Assembly (NCBI RefSeq): GCF_001039355.2
Contig: NW_019776102.1
Coordinates: 58,709-122,708, forward strand
Direction: 5' to 3'
Length of the DNA stretch: 64,000 bases
From: Lingula anatina
Taxonomy: Eukaryota > Brachiopoda > Lingulata > Lingulida > Lingulidae
Below are positions 1 to 13,000 of this stretch, one piece after another. Within the stretch, counting starts at the first letter, position 1. Each line of letters opens with the position of its first letter. Under the pieces are notes generated by a model, which saw nothing but the letters and a program-made list of their open reading frames with translations, ran no database searches and was not told where the DNA came from. Both the position numbers and the translations under genes were made by a program.

Positions 1-105
1 TCTAAGCTGCTTGAGTTGATAGCAACTTAGCAAGAATCCCCTTGGAGGTAGATCGATCCAAAGTTAGTACAATAGGGTCTGGGAATGGTCCCTAACACTA
101 TTGAA
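1..105. mobile_element. Partial foldback MITE (right half), family also at 7885-8152
   Basis: The first ~100 bases match the right arm of the inverted-repeat element at 8055-8150: the same run of TCTAAGC..GCTT, then a Tyr-like AGCAA.TTAG stretch, then CCCCTTGGAG. The left arm lies outside the window. There is no coding content. The match was made by eye. Confidence 0.55.
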
Positions 106-296
106 TTAATACCTCATCACATCTTTTCATAGATCAGAAACCTGTCACAATATATCATTATATACAACATAGTATGATCAAGTTAATATCATTTATAACA
201 ATGATAACTGAGAATGTAAATTTTATATGTGGAAATTTGTCAATATACCAGTAGTTGTGATATATATTATCTTTTATGTAGCTATATATTGTAGTA

Positions 297-350
<54 letters not shown>

Positions 351-1672
351 CAAACTTCTATACAGCAGTTTTCATCTATAACATTACAGGCCAAATATGC
401 TTTGTATATTGCAGATGTTTATTTTGGATAATTATTAACAGGAAGATCTTCAGATTCCAAAACATCATTTAGCAAAGTCTGTTAAGGGATAAGGATTCCA
501 TGTGAGGTCAGAGGAAATTTGAAGACTACTTATACTTGATCCAGTAATATTTGTAGGCTTTGACTTTTCCAGTAAAATTAAATATATGCAAAGTGTTTAG
601 GCTAAAAAAATGTAAATTCTGTGATGGCTTAAGCGTGCAATATTTTCCAGTGTCACTTAATGATTTTTATACTTTTGATTATTGATTTACTATTTTAGAT
701 ACTAATCCATAGCGCATATAGATATAATCATTTCTTTTTTCTTTGGAAGCTGATGAGATATACACATACAGTGCTTTAAGATAACTATTTACTATTAAGA
801 TAAGATCATTTCTCAAGTATACATGTCAGCGGACTTTTGTTAGACATGTTTAGAATTTCAGACCAGGAGAAAGTTACCATGAAATTAATTAATGAAATTA
901 TTTAATTAAAATACAATTTGATAACTTGATTTCTTTGTTTAAAATGAAAAAAGAAAAAAACCTGTAAAACAAAAATATTTTAAATTGAGCAAAAAATAAA
1001 AGTATAAAAAATAATATACATTTCATAAGATGTAACATCCGTATGTGTTGTTTACTGCCTAACGTATTTGAATCATTTGTTGATGAGAAATGAAATATAA
1101 GTAACTTTTAAATTTGCCAAAAATTGCAAATTCTGAAATTGCAATAGATTTCACATGATGTAACACTCAAACATACAGATTTCAAAGAATGTCATGAAAT
1201 ATTAAATTTTCCAATTTCATTATTTTATTTTTCTACTGCTGTTAATGATAAATCCACATTATTTTCTGTAAAATGATGTAATTTTTTAAATATTTCCCTT
1301 CTTTAGAGGTATGTGAAATACAGTAAAATTCACTATTCTGTTGTTCCAAAAAAGGAAGAAAATATGGGTATTATGAAAATGGTCTTTATTTTAACATATT
1401 CAAAATTATATGAAACCATATATGCGTAATTTTTTAAAGTCAGAAATAAACGTAATAATAAATTATTATTTTTGTTCATTTGTTATGAATCTTAAGAGTG
1501 ACAGTCTTTATGTAATTACTTGACATAACTACATATCCCCGAATGAACAAAAGAAAACAAAAAAAATTCTTAGATCAAAGATAACTCCTGACCAGTAATT
1601 TTCTGAGATTTAGATCATAATAAACAAGTTTGTATCTTCTCCCACTGACCATGTCCACCTCTTGTCTATTTT
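106..1672. other. AT-rich intergenic stretch, no gene seen
   Basis: The stretch holds a compound (TG)n(AG)n microsatellite at about 297-349. The rest is AT-rich sequence with homopolymer runs. The only open frame (227-472) runs through the microsatellite and is an artefact. A TTTATT at about 1384-1389 reads AATAAA on the minus strand and could be the poly(A) signal of the gene ending at 1673, but this is only a motif match. Confidence 0.6.
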
Positions 1673-3541
1673 TTAACCTGTGGTCTGACATGATACAACA
1701 GCAGAATTCATTGGGCCAACTTTAGTATGGTCAAAAATACACCTCACCCAAATGTAGTACATCGTTTGAGGTTTGATTTTATCACGAAACTGATGACTCC
1801 TTTTTTTCATCTTATAAGCAGCGTAGTCCTCGCTACCTTTTTCTTGGATCCACACTTCATATTCAATTTCTCTTGGGTCGAAAAATTGTATATTCCAAGG
1901 TGGTTGCCATGACAACCACAATCCAGCCTTGCCATTGGTTGATTCTTCAAATGGCAAGCATGCTAATTTTTCCACCTGAGCAGGTAGGATTCTGTCTTCA
2001 TTCAAGTCATCAATATTTTCTACTGCACCATGTGCTTCCAAAGAAGTTTTAATTAATTCTACAATCACAGGGACATCAACAACAGTGTCTTGGTAAATTC
2101 TGAAAAGCCACTCAGGATCAGAACAGCATAGGTGTGGGGCTACCTCAGAACTTGTCAAAATTTCTTGCTGTTTTTCCTTGCTTAAATGCCAAATACCTCC
2201 CAAATCCTCCGGATAGTCAGGGTGTGTTACAGTATTGTTGATATAAGTATTCCTCCACGCTTTGTATGTAATTTTCATGCCTTTGAGATTAGCTAGAGTT
2301 TTATATGGAGTGTAATTATCTGGATTTATGGCAAACGGAAATAACTCCACAAGCACAGATTGTGGAGGTAAAAACATGGATAAAATCAATAGAGAACCGT
2401 GGATTCCAACAGCAATTTTTGCACGAGATACTACTACAATCATTTCTGAAAGGGTGTGTGTCTCCATGCTGACACTGATAACTTGCATGTTAAACTTTTC
2501 AGCTAGGCTTAAAGAAAGCTCTACCTCATTGAGAATGAGACGGTTTTGTTTTCTTGAGAATATCACTATAATGTTTTGTTGATCACTCTGTTTGATATAC
2601 TGCTCCTCGCTCGATGTTTTGTCAGAATCAGCCCCATATGTTTGTTTTTCAATTATTTTTTCACTTAGTGGTCCATCACTTATTCCAAGCCTCCTTTTCA
2701 TAAAAGCTGTAAACTGTGTGATTTCTAAAGCATTTATTTCAACATGAGGTAAGGGGCCCTGGGGTTCCTTGAAGCCATATTGGTACCACGTCGTCTGCTT
2801 TGAAATACCAACTGTTGCTGCCTGAAAACACACCAAGTTGTCCTGCAGTGAATTCTGAAAATCCATTTTCAATAACGGTTTGTGGTTGGTAATTTTATCG
2901 TAGATATACTGGAACTCTCCTGCGTCTCTCCCTTCCATGAACACCAAACGGATACGTTCCATGGCAGCCATGTTGAAATGAGAGATGGTTCTCAGTGTGT
3001 GATACAGCGGGAGAAGATCATCGTGAAAGATGTGCATCAAATTGTCGGGTTTAAAGCGATTCATTATCAGACAGTGCTCTTCAATCACAGAGATATTAAA
3101 CTGACCAGCTGCAGCTACAGGGAAGTCATCATAGTTAAAATACTGAGTGTTATGATCCTCCACAGCTGACATATCAAGGAGAGCTGGCCCTTCTTGGGTG
3201 GCGCCATCTATCAAAGAGTGCTTGCTGTGAAAGAAAACAAAGCGTTCATGATGCGGAGAATAGCAGAGATTTTTAAAATGACACAGTCTCTCAGTGTGGG
3301 TGCCCCCAACACACCAAACTGAGGACCCCTCCAGAAGCAGTGTGTCCACATAGTTCTGACGTTCCTCGGTTGATACTGCCTCTCTGACACCATGTTCAAT
3401 ACTTCTATTCTTCTCTGATAATGCATTTTCTAATTCTGTTAGTTTTTGACTGGCCTCCAAATATAAATAGATCACAGAAGCAATAACAACTGTCATGAAA
3501 ACATGGAGTATGTGATGGTACGAATCCATTATATGTAACAC
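1673..3541 (-). CDS. POMGNT2: Protein O-linked-mannose beta-1,4-N-acetylglucosaminyltransferase 2 (POMGNT2/GTDC2-like)
   Basis: This is a single uninterrupted 622-codon frame. Family knowledge: POMGNT2 is an ER type II membrane glycosyltransferase (GT61). It adds GlcNAc to O-mannose on alpha-dystroglycan, priming matriglycan synthesis. Seen in the sequence: a short cytoplasmic N-terminus and one membrane anchor at about residues 11-29, then a lumenal GT61 domain. The domain has SSVWCVGG at 73-80, HIFHDDLLPLYHTL at 170-183 and GIHGSLL at 379-385, followed by ELFPF. A C-terminal fibronectin type III domain spans about 527-619 (LWLSWQPP, YEVWIQ, YYIWVRC). The length is slightly above the ~580 aa of vertebrate forms, mainly from an acidic/Gln-rich insert at about 300-322. 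Met5 is an alternative start; I keep Met1 because the frame is open and the anchor follows either. The lack of introns matches the single coding exon of vertebrate orthologues. The assignment rests on recognition, not a search. Confidence 0.92.
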   Translation of the reverse strand: MLHIMDSYHHILHVFMTVVIASVIYLYLEASQKLTELENALSEKNRSIEHGVREAVSTEERQNYVDTLLLEGSSVWCVGGTHTERLCHFKNLCYSPHHERFVFFHSKHSLIDGATQEGPALLDMSAVEDHNTQYFNYDDFPVAAAGQFNISVIEEHCLIMNRFKPDNLMHIFHDDLLPLYHTLRTISHFNMAAMERIRLVFMEGRDAGEFQYIYDKITNHKPLLKMDFQNSLQDNLVCFQAATVGISKQTTWYQYGFKEPQGPLPHVEINALEITQFTAFMKRRLGISDGPLSEKIIEKQTYGADSDKTSSEEQYIKQSDQQNIIVIFSRKQNRLILNEVELSLSLAEKFNMQVISVSMETHTLSEMIVVVSRAKIAVGIHGSLLILSMFLPPQSVLVELFPFAINPDNYTPYKTLANLKGMKITYKAWRNTYINNTVTHPDYPEDLGGIWHLSKEKQQEILTSSEVAPHLCCSDPEWLFRIYQDTVVDVPVIVELIKTSLEAHGAVENIDDLNEDRILPAQVEKLACLPFEESTNGKAGLWLSWQPPWNIQFFDPREIEYEVWIQEKGSEDYAAYKMKKRSHQFRDKIKPQTMYYIWVRCIFDHTKVGPMNSAVVSCQTTG

Positions 3542-3818
3542 AATTATGCTTTGAGAGCAGGAACAATTTGCCCATCAAATCTGTTATTGGTAAATACCAT
3601 TACTCCATGCATTAGTTTACATTTACTTTGACATGCCCACTCTTTAAAGGAACACACATCAAATAAATGTCAGATTTCCATGATGACACAGTTTATAAAT
3701 ATTCATTTCTAATTTCTTTTCTCTATTGCTTGAATAACAGCATATAGCCCAAAAGCTTCATGAATCTATGACTGTAATATCCTCTTTAAATTCACAAGAT
3801 GACAGTCAGTCTTCAGCA

Positions 3819-5817
3819 TCACAGAGTTGCCAATATCCTAGTAAATGAGATGAAAATGACGATCACTGTCTGTGCCACACCCCACACCAAAGCATACAAC
3901 GGCTTCATTTCAAATCCTGATGTCCTGTAGACACCTGCTACTGCTGCACCTATATAAATAAAACAGGTCATTACTCATTGCATATACATGTAAATGAAAA
4001 TTATCTAACACGAGCCGAAAAAATCTTTCATGCTGTTAGCTTACGGCCAGCCTGGTGTGATGATGTGAGCTGATGTTGACACTTGCTGACCGCTAGGTGG
4101 TTAAGCGGCCAGGACCTTCTTGTAAATGTCTTATAGATGTTATAAATGTAAGCTAACGGTATGAAAGATTTTCGACTTGTGTTTGATTAATTTATTTGTG
4201 ATCCAACTACCAAGCTAATGGACAATATATACATATTGTTATACATTTAAAAAAACTTTTTATACTGGTACAAGTACATTTTTCACAGCGACAATGACCT
4301 TACTTTATGTATTTAAACTACAATAACAATTTACAAACAGATATTTAGAAAGTTATTTTCAAATATAACATCATTGCTATATAATCAGTTGGTTTTGTCA
4401 CCTAGGTGATGTTGGATTCAGAATATTTTTGGTTTTATTGTTGCATATTGTTAAATAATGAGCCAAATTTTTAATTGTTTTCACCATACTTGCTTTTCAG
4501 ATACAGAAGCATCACCCACATTTAAAGTTCTTTCCACAAGCCTTATAAACGGAGTAGGCGTTAACAAACACTACCCACAAATCTTTTAGCACTAACACCC
4601 ATATTAAGTACATATTAGTAACCCACAAATTAACCAGCACTACCAGAGCAGATGAAAGTTAGTGCTAGGTATCACTTTGTTGGTGCTAAATAATTTCAGG
4701 GAGTGCTGGTTAATTTGTGGGTTTGGTAGTTAATATGGGCGTTAGTGCTAAAAGATCTGCGGGTAGTGTTAGTAAATGCCTAATCTGTTTAAATAAGGCC
4801 TCTTCCTAATGCACAACTATAACAATGATTTTAAAATCAAATTCACTTGTGATCACTCCTCCCGTCAGTGGCCCTAGCACACCCATCAACAAGATCAGGG
4901 CAGGAGTGAAGCGTCCCAGCTTGTGTTTTCTGAGCCGTCCAAATGCTATTGCTGCTCCTATCAGATGTACAAAGATGGATGAAAACAGAGCCCACAGGAA
5001 CACTTGGTACCAGATCTCTGAAACAATTTGAAGATAATGTGATCTTCCAGATGCAAGATATCAGAAGACTTTGTGATAGCTAGTATAGTACATTGAATTC
5101 TCAATGCCTCCATTTTCACAGCTGCTATGGAAAAGCACACAATGTAATAGTATATGTTGGATGAAATGCAATGGTTTGAGGGTGACTCCATTTCTTGCAA
5201 TATCAAAAGGCCTTATGAACAGAGAACTAATAACAATACTGAATAGGCCTCTAAGTTTGTTAAGGGCATGACCTAACAGTGATGAAAGAATTTTTTTCAA
5301 ATTACTCTAGAAATTTCCTACACAGAAAACATGGTAATGTTGAATGTTTTATAAAGCCTAAGTATATCGAAGATGCATGATGCAAGGTTCTACTTTCTTT
5401 AAATTTTCTTAAATACACAAAATTTTTATCATTATCATTTATCATCTTCCTATGGCTATAATAATATATATATATATATATATATAACCACCTGTCGTCT
5501 GCAAATGCTTTTTTCTTATGGCAAAATAGTCACACAGGATGTAGAGCTGCTGAGTAGAACATCAGCCAATGGCCAGTTATTTTTTTCCTTTTATTTCACT
5601 GCAAACCTATGGCCTTCATCCCACTTCTGAACAGTTATCAGAAAAAAAGCCAGTTTTATTAGTACATTTTTTTTCTATCCCACATACTGGGTATATATAC
5701 CACCATGGTTTGTTATATATACCTACCCACAAAACCATCTAAAGGGTCTCCTGGTGTAAGACCAATAACATTTTCTATGGAGTCCACCTCATTTACTTCA
5801 AAGTCATCCGAACTCAT
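3819..5817 (-). CDS. TMEM170: TMEM170 family membrane protein, three exons
   Basis: Exons on the minus strand are 5817-5727, 5017-4847 and 3949-3819. They total 393 bases, or 130 residues plus stop. All junctions are GT-AG and the phases close. The N-terminus begins MSSDDFEVNEVDS. Exon 2 gives the family core IWYQVFLWALFSSIFVHL, then RKHKLGRFTP and MGVLGPLTGGVIT. Exon 3 gives SAAVAGVYRTSG and a last hydrophobic helix ending RILATL. Three membrane helices are expected. The length fits TMEM170A/B (about 130-145 aa). Vertebrate TMEM170A is linked to ER sheet and nuclear envelope shape; a role here is inferred from family only. The gene is divergently paired with CNOT10, with about 1.2 kb between start codons and a shared promoter region. 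Its second intron hosts a MITE at 4555-4782. Confidence 0.88.
4555..4782. mobile_element. Foldback MITE, TAGGC family copy 1 (TMEM170 intron)
   Basis: The arms are long inverted repeats. The left arm reads ACACTACCCACAAATC then TTTTAGCACTAACACCCATA; the right arm is its near-exact complement ending TAAATGCCTA. A central stretch includes GTTAGTGCTAGGTATC. A second copy lies at about 8404-8636 in a CNOT10 intron. There is no coding capacity, so it is non-autonomous. The target duplication cannot be resolved beyond TA-like ends. Confidence 0.75.
5464..5486. repeat. (TA)n microsatellite
   Basis: A run of about eleven TA dinucleotides in the first TMEM170 intron. Confidence 0.8.
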
Positions 5818-6239
5818 CTTCTATGTAAATGCAATATAACTCCTTGGTAAATGCAACTGAAAATATTTTAATTTTTAAAGACATTTATGAATATGCACAT
5901 ATCTTGAAATGTAAAAAGATTTGAACAACAAAATCTTTTTTAATGTGTTTGAAACTGGTAGTTAAGGTAATTTCAGAAAAAAACACATTAAATTATCTAT
6001 ACTTCATGAGTTTTTATTAGAAAAATTGTAGGATATTGATGTATATTTATAATCGGCATTGTAACCGATTACAATGACTTCGAATCATTTGACCTCTAGC
6101 AAACTGTTTTCAGACCCCTGCATGTGACTGCCAGCAAAGCTTGTTATTTCAATCATCTTAATGTTGAATTTAACAATTCCTGAATACTGAACAAACCTGA
6201 AATCTGGAAAACCACATCATTTTATTCCCCTCATCTCGA

Positions 6240-6335
6240 GTAGTGCCAAGAACCGGAAGTAAACAAATGCATCGTGCGCATGCGTATTGTGTCAATTGAC
6301 TTCCGGAAGCACAACGGGGACATTGTGGCGGTAAG
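6240..6335. promoter_or_regulatory. Candidate bidirectional promoter of TMEM170 and CNOT10, with CNOT10 non-coding exon 1
   Basis: Within ~60 bases there is an ETS-like ACCGGAAGT at 6252-6260, an NRF1-like TGCGCATGCG at 6275-6284 and a second, palindromic ETS-like CTTCCGGAAG at 6300-6309. A GTGGCGG and a strong donor GGTAAGGTAAGT follow at about 6330-6341. The CNOT10 coding exon starts after an acceptor at 7010, so a short untranslated first exon ending near 6335 is inferred. There is no TATA box. NRF1 and ETS sites are typical of housekeeping promoters; the pairing with two divergent ubiquitous genes is consistent with that. Confidence 0.65.
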
Positions 6336-7010
6336 GTAAGTTAAATAAAGATGTTTTTGTTGAGTATGTAGACACCAGTAATATCAGCTGAAAATGAAAT
6401 TGTAAAGTGAAATGTAAGTTTTGTCAGACAAGAGACTGGATATCATAATCAGTTGATTCTTAAGTCGACGGTGCTTACAAAACTTGCTTCAACTTTGTCG
6501 TTGAGACTTCAACTTATTACAGTATGTCATTGATATTTACTGCACTGAGGTTTATTTAAATTGCGGCTTGCCCATTATACATTTTCATTATGTTTGGACA
6601 GAGTTTTTATGCTGTAAAAATATGAAAAGCATGAGGTGTTTGAGGAAATGAATGTGTGATTTTTCCTGTTGAGAGTTGTAGTGGTTAAAACATCATTTAT
6701 ATTGTTTTAAATTATTTGTAATAGTGTATTTAAAACGTCACATTTTCATACTAAAGAAAATGGATAATGTTCTTTCTAATTATTGTGTAGTATAGTGCTG
6801 CATTTGTTCAAAACTCAAAAGAGTTGTCTTAATTTTGTTGAAATCTTTTATATTCCTAAGATCATAACTAGAATTTCATATTTCACTATGATATGTTCAA
6901 CTTAGATATATTTGTTGCAACTAGACACGTCATGTAGAAAATAATATCCTCAACTGTCCACTACATGCAATATACATAAATGATTTATTTATATATTTTT
7001 CCTCTTTTAG

Positions 7011-10000
7011 GGCTGAGCACTAATCATGTCTGATGCTAAAGTAGAAGAGCAGTCCCAGCAGGACACCCCCTGTGAGAGCCCCGTACCCTCCCTGCCCGCC
7101 GTCACGGAACAACAGAAGTCCACAGCACTGCAGGCCACGCAGGAGTTTGAGAAAGGAAACTATGAACAGTGTCTCCACCTATTGGGAAAACTGAACTCGT
7201 CCAGGCCAAATGACCCCAAAATTGCCCACAACATGGCAGTAGGGGCGTACTATCAGTCGGGGTTTAAAAAGACTGATGAGTTTAAGCAGAGTTTGCAGAA
7301 TGTCTGCCAACAGGTATTGTATGCAGCATTTTGTGATAGCTGTAGTGAGACATATCATGCAGGGGTGGATCCAGAGATATTTTCTGACAGTCTTCCAAAT
7401 TAGCTTTGTTGATCAATCTTCCATTTTTGACTGTCTGCTGATAGGAAAAATTAGATACCTGTCAGTGTAAACTTGTAAATCTGACCTCTGACCGTCTTCT
7501 GGCAGACCCAGAAAATGGCTTCAATCCGCCCCTGCCATGTGTCCCAGATTATGTTGGACAGTCCCACTAATTTAAGTGACCAGTATCCGTGAAGTTCACA
7601 CAGTCAAAATAGTTAATGGGCAATGTTCTGTATAATGAGTTTATAAAAAAATTCTTTCATACCAAATATCTCTTGGGTTTTGTTCAGTATTTTGATCTGT
7701 ATTACTATATCACAAAAACAAAGTATAAACCAAAGTAACTTTTACCCAACTATTAGGCTGAAACAAAGAATAGACTAAGCTTTGTGTTAGTATGTGATAA
7801 GACATTTCATTTTCTTCAGTTGATAACTGAGATACAATATAGCACATGACCATGATTATATTGTGTTGGCTGACATGACAGTTGACAGTATGAGACTATT
7901 CCCAGACCTTATCGTACTAACTGGATTGACCTATCTCCGAGGGGACTCTTGCTAAATTGCAATAAACTTGAGTGGCTTAGATGTATGTCATGCCTATTGA
8001 AGCTGCTAGTGGGTAATGAGCTATTGTTTAGCGACTTACGCAGATGTGTGAGATATCTAAGCCGCTTAAGCTGAAAGCAATTTAGTGAGAAACCCCTTGG
8101 AGATGGGCCGATCCTGTTAGTTCAAACTAAGTATGGGAACCCAGTCTATGACATTGATAATATATTGTTGGCTGAGATAACACAGTTGATTTCCCCTCAT
8201 TCCCAGTCCCAGGTGAACATAGACAGTGTGGAGGCACTGGATGACGTGGACCAGTGTGTTATGTACTTTAACCAGGCTGTTCTCCTCTACCATCTCAAAC
8301 AGTACCAGGCCGCCCTCGCCATCATGGATAAACTGTTCCAGTTCATTGAGCCGCTGGGGGAACAGGAGTCAAGACGTGAGTCACAGGCCTGATAAACAGA
8401 TTCTAAAGGCGTTTACTTACATTACCCATAGATCTTTAAGCACTGACACCCATATTATTCACATAACCCACGAATCAACCAGCACTACCAGAGCAAATGA
8501 ATGTTAGTGCTAGGTATCGCTTTGTTGGTGCTAAATAATTGTATGGTGTGCTGGTTAATTTATGAGTTTTGTGGTTAATATGGGTGTTAGTACTAAAAGA
8601 TTTGCGGGTAGTGTTAGTAAATGCCTATTATATAATCCTTTTATAAGGCCTGGGTCGGATTGATCTGGGTACTAGAACTGTTGGCCAAAAGAAGCACTAG
8701 AAAGATATAGTGAGAAGCAAGTAAAAACACCAGTAAGGTTTTGGTGAATTTCACCTTGGATATTATCTACTTTCTATGCATATTATGTATTGATAATCTG
8801 GTTACTTTGTACATGAGTAAAATATTTTCAGATTCAGTTTTTTCTGGTATTTGTTGTCAGTCTGTGCCCATATCAAATGACATCCTTGTTTTATTCTGTT
8901 TCATTATTTTGTTGCTTTTAAAAATAACTGTTTTATATTTCTGGTCTCTGCAGAGGAAAACTTGGCCAAAAGGGTTCTCTTGTTTCTGGTTGAGCTGTAT
9001 TTAGTGACACATCAGGTAATCTTGATAGATAGATTGTAAAAATATATAATAATTAATTGCTTTAGAATTTACAAGAAATGACACATCGCAGATTTTAATA
9101 CCTGTCACAGTGATAATTATGTTTTATTAAGTTTGTGAAGTATACATATTTTTTATTAAAATTGCATTTATTTTACACATCTATGAAGGATTTTCATTTC
9201 GATTAGCTGTGCTCACATGCAGTTAATATTGATTGCTTCAAAAATTGCAAAAAATGCCAAAGACATAAATCTGTTTCCTTTTTCATTTAAAGATGCATGC
9301 AAAGTCAATTTTTTGCCACAAAAACCTACGTTTCAAGTAGTATAACTAAGAGAATTACCAAAAGGCATTTTACCCTTTTCTTTATCGAATTGTTTCAAAA
9401 GTAAATATGACTTGTAATGACTGAACTGTGAACACTATTGAACTGCATAGTGGAAACTCTCACAATATACTTAAATTAAAAAGTGTCCATATTTAACAGT
9501 TTCACATAATTTTCTAAGCCAGATATTGAGTAAGATCAGTTTTTAAGCCTGACTGTGAGTGTTTTGTTTAGTTTATGCAGAAAACATATTTAATACCAAA
9601 CCTTGCATTTTATTTTACACACATTATATCAATGCTTTTCATTACAATAAGCTATGCTTGCATGCAGCTAATGACTTTTATGATCAGAGTCATGTGGAGA
9701 TATTTTTTCTGTTCAGCCTGAGAAAGCCATGGCCATGTTGACTTACTTTGAGAAGCACATGCTGAATGGCAAGGGAGGTCAGAGCACGCCAGAGAAACAG
9801 GGAGACAGGGGCGACGGCAGCAAGGAAGGCAGCCCAGACTCCATTGCTGAACTCTACAAACCTAAAATAAGTCAGGTAAGTGTAAACTCGCTGCTGTTCT
9901 CTCTCGCTGCTGTTTGCCTCGGTTTGGTGCAATTTGAGATCCCAAATGATCTTACACGGTCTTAATCATTACAGCAGTAGTTTTAAAATAGTCTTTTTTT

Positions 10001-13000
10001 TTAAGAGCGAAAATGATCTGACATCAACTTAAGTGGTCAAGCAATTTCCTCCCAAATGTGAGAAGAGACAATTGCATAACAATTCAGTCCAATAATGGTC
10101 TTTAAGTTACTCATGGTTTAAGACCATGTAAGATTGTTTGTGATCTGAAATAGCACTGTAAGACGAAATCAGACACACGTTTGGTGGCATACAGAACAGT
10201 CAACTAACTAGTCCGCGAGTTAAATATGGCCGACACACTTCAACATTAGACCTTGGTTTTTTTACTCTCTTAGATTATAACATGAAGGTCATGTGGGCCG
10301 ATGACAAGCACAGATTTCAGAATAATTGCTATAACTGCTGTTTTGTGGTAAAACAATATATTATATTTCTATGAGTTGTTTCCAATGTATTTATTGTGAA
10401 ATATAGATCTCTTATGAAGAGTTGTCATCCCTTTAACCTTGCCAAGAAATAATGTCTTTGTTCAGTAGACATTGTGTGCTCTTTTAGTACAAGGTGCGGT
10501 GCTACATGATGCTCAAGTCTATGAAGTTTTGCAAGCGAGAAGTCAAGAATCTTATGAATATGATGGGAATGGTAAGGACTTGGATTTGATTTTGCAGAAT
10601 GAATTTATAATTGGATGACAACTTGAGAAAGTATATCAACCCAGCTCAAATCTGTGCCAAAATTCACAGAGTGCTTTCTTTTTTTCACAGTCTGGAGTAT
10701 TTTTGATGATGTCTAATCTAAGACTGGTAATTTGAATGTTTCATTGGTTTTTACTGTGATTAATTGGTTAATGTGTTGGCTGACATATTATCTCTGGGGT
10801 AGGGCTAGCAATTTTTTTCACTTTGCCAAATAACAACTTTTCACTACTTTTTTTTTTGAAATATGAAAATATAAAAATTTGACTAAAACAAGTCAGATCA
10901 ACCCTATATTGATTAAACATTTGGCTGAATTGGCAAGTGTTAGCATTATCCCAGTATTTCATTTTTCAACTGTATTGATCAGAGTATTATTAAGACTTAT
11001 TAAAGAATTCCTCAGATGGGACATTTAGTGTGGTTTGCTTTCAATGGGGGAAAATTGCCAATTTTACAGATACTGTATTTTTAAGTCACAATTTCTTAAA
11101 ATAAGAGCCCTCCTATTGAGTTTTTGCAACAAAATTGAAAAACAGAATACCTTATAAAAGCACTGCAAATGCTATACAAAAATATAATTTTTATGATTTT
11201 AAAATGATGTATCTGATAATTATTGCCCATTGAGAAGATGGAGGCATTACCATACTTGTTTTGCTATTCCTCAGCACCACCTCTCTGCTTTCAGACCATC
11301 CCAGTCGTCTACCTGAAGAGCAACTTTGAGTACTTAAAAGGCAACTACAAGAAGGCCAACAAGGTCATGAACAGCGCATCTCCGCACCGCCATTTCCTGG
11401 AGACAGGCGAGTGTATCCCCGTCATGTACTATAACAACCTGGGCTGTATACATTTCCACCTGCGTCTTCACAACCTGGGCGCGTACTACTTCAGGAAGGC
11501 CATGCAGGAAAACGAGGCCGCCGTCAAGGAGTTGAACAAAGGAGACGGAGGTGGGCGAAAGTTGATGGTGTGAGAAATAATGGCCTATTTCACAGTCAAT
11601 AAATGTATAAAGTTCAGATAGATTGCACAGGGATTGTTATATATATATATATATCTTTATCTATATGTATATATAACAATCCCTGGGAAACATGGGAAAC
11701 ATATTGTGTATTCTTTTTTAGGAAATGCTCTCTTAGCTGAGGTGCTGCACTGTCTTAGGTTAAGAAAGTACAATAACATTATGAACTTCCCTGTGCAACT
11801 GTCAAAGTGAAGAAAAAAAAGGTTATTTATAGAAGGCAGTTTTGTGATGTATTTCAGGTTTATTTTGTAGTTTATATGTTATTATGTAATTAATTATTTT
11901 TTTGCAAGTTTATGCTCACTTAATTGTAATATAATTCAAGATATACTGTACTTTCAGGTAAATCTATATCAGGTAAACCTCTGTACTGTCTTAGTGTGAG
12001 CAAGCACTATGAACTGCTGTACAACATGGGGCTCCAGCTACTGCACTGTGGGAAACCCAGCGCAGCATTTGACTGTCTGATTGAGGTGGTACAGGTATAC
12101 CAGACCAACCCCCGCCTCTGGTTACGGCTGGCGGAGTGCTGTGTCATGGCGAACAAGGAGGTTGGTACAAGAAGCTTTACTTGCCAGCTTTAAAACATTA
12201 CTTCAGTGCTAAATGTTAAGACTAAATAGAAAAAATATATGGCTTAATCAGTTTTTGTCCTGTTTAGACTTTTTAAATGAAGGGCTGATTTTCTTCTTTC
12301 TCTCAGTTTAATACACACCATACTCAGCTTGTGGGATATTACAATATTCTGAATCATTATTAAAGTGTGCCACAGTGTTGTCAGGCTTTCACACTAAAAC
12401 AGCTTATATCACTTAAAACCACCAAGGAACATTGAATTTTTTACCAATAATTTGCTTTTTATGTACTTATGGTAACCTTGGACTTCATTCTTTAAATAAA
12501 TCAACATAAACATTCTTAAGTATAGAACTAGTATTAACAAGTTTGCATTTACAATTTAGAAACATTGTGACAGGATTTGCCACTGATCTTTGCACCATTA
12601 ATACCTGTCATAGTAAACTCTTCTTTGTGTTTATTAAACTTCTAGAGCAATGACGTCGACTGCTCGCTAGAAAAGAGACAACAGGTCATACAACACACCG
12701 TGGGCTCTGGGGTCCACAGAAAACTGATTCTTGGAATGGGAACACAGTCCAATGTAAACAGGTGAGTTATATAACATACTGTGGAGAATACAGAAAACTA
12801 ATTCTTGGAATAGGAACACAGTCCAATGTAAACAGGTGAGTTATATAACATACTGTGGAGTATACAGAAAACTAATTCTTGGAATAGGAACACAGTCCAA
12901 TGTAAACAGGTAAGTTATATAACATACTGTGGAGAATACAGAAAACTAATTCTTGGAATGGGAACACAGTCCAATGTGAACAGGTAAGTTATATAACATA

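Noticed and set aside
227-472. 81-codon frame with Arg-Glu repeats
   Set aside because: It runs through the (TG)n(AG)n microsatellite; the Arg-Glu run is translated GA repeat.
7276-7470. Alternative frame at the end of the first CNOT10 coding exon
   Set aside because: The splice donor at 7314 and exact phase with the next exon support the CNOT10 frame; this one reads into the intronic MITE.
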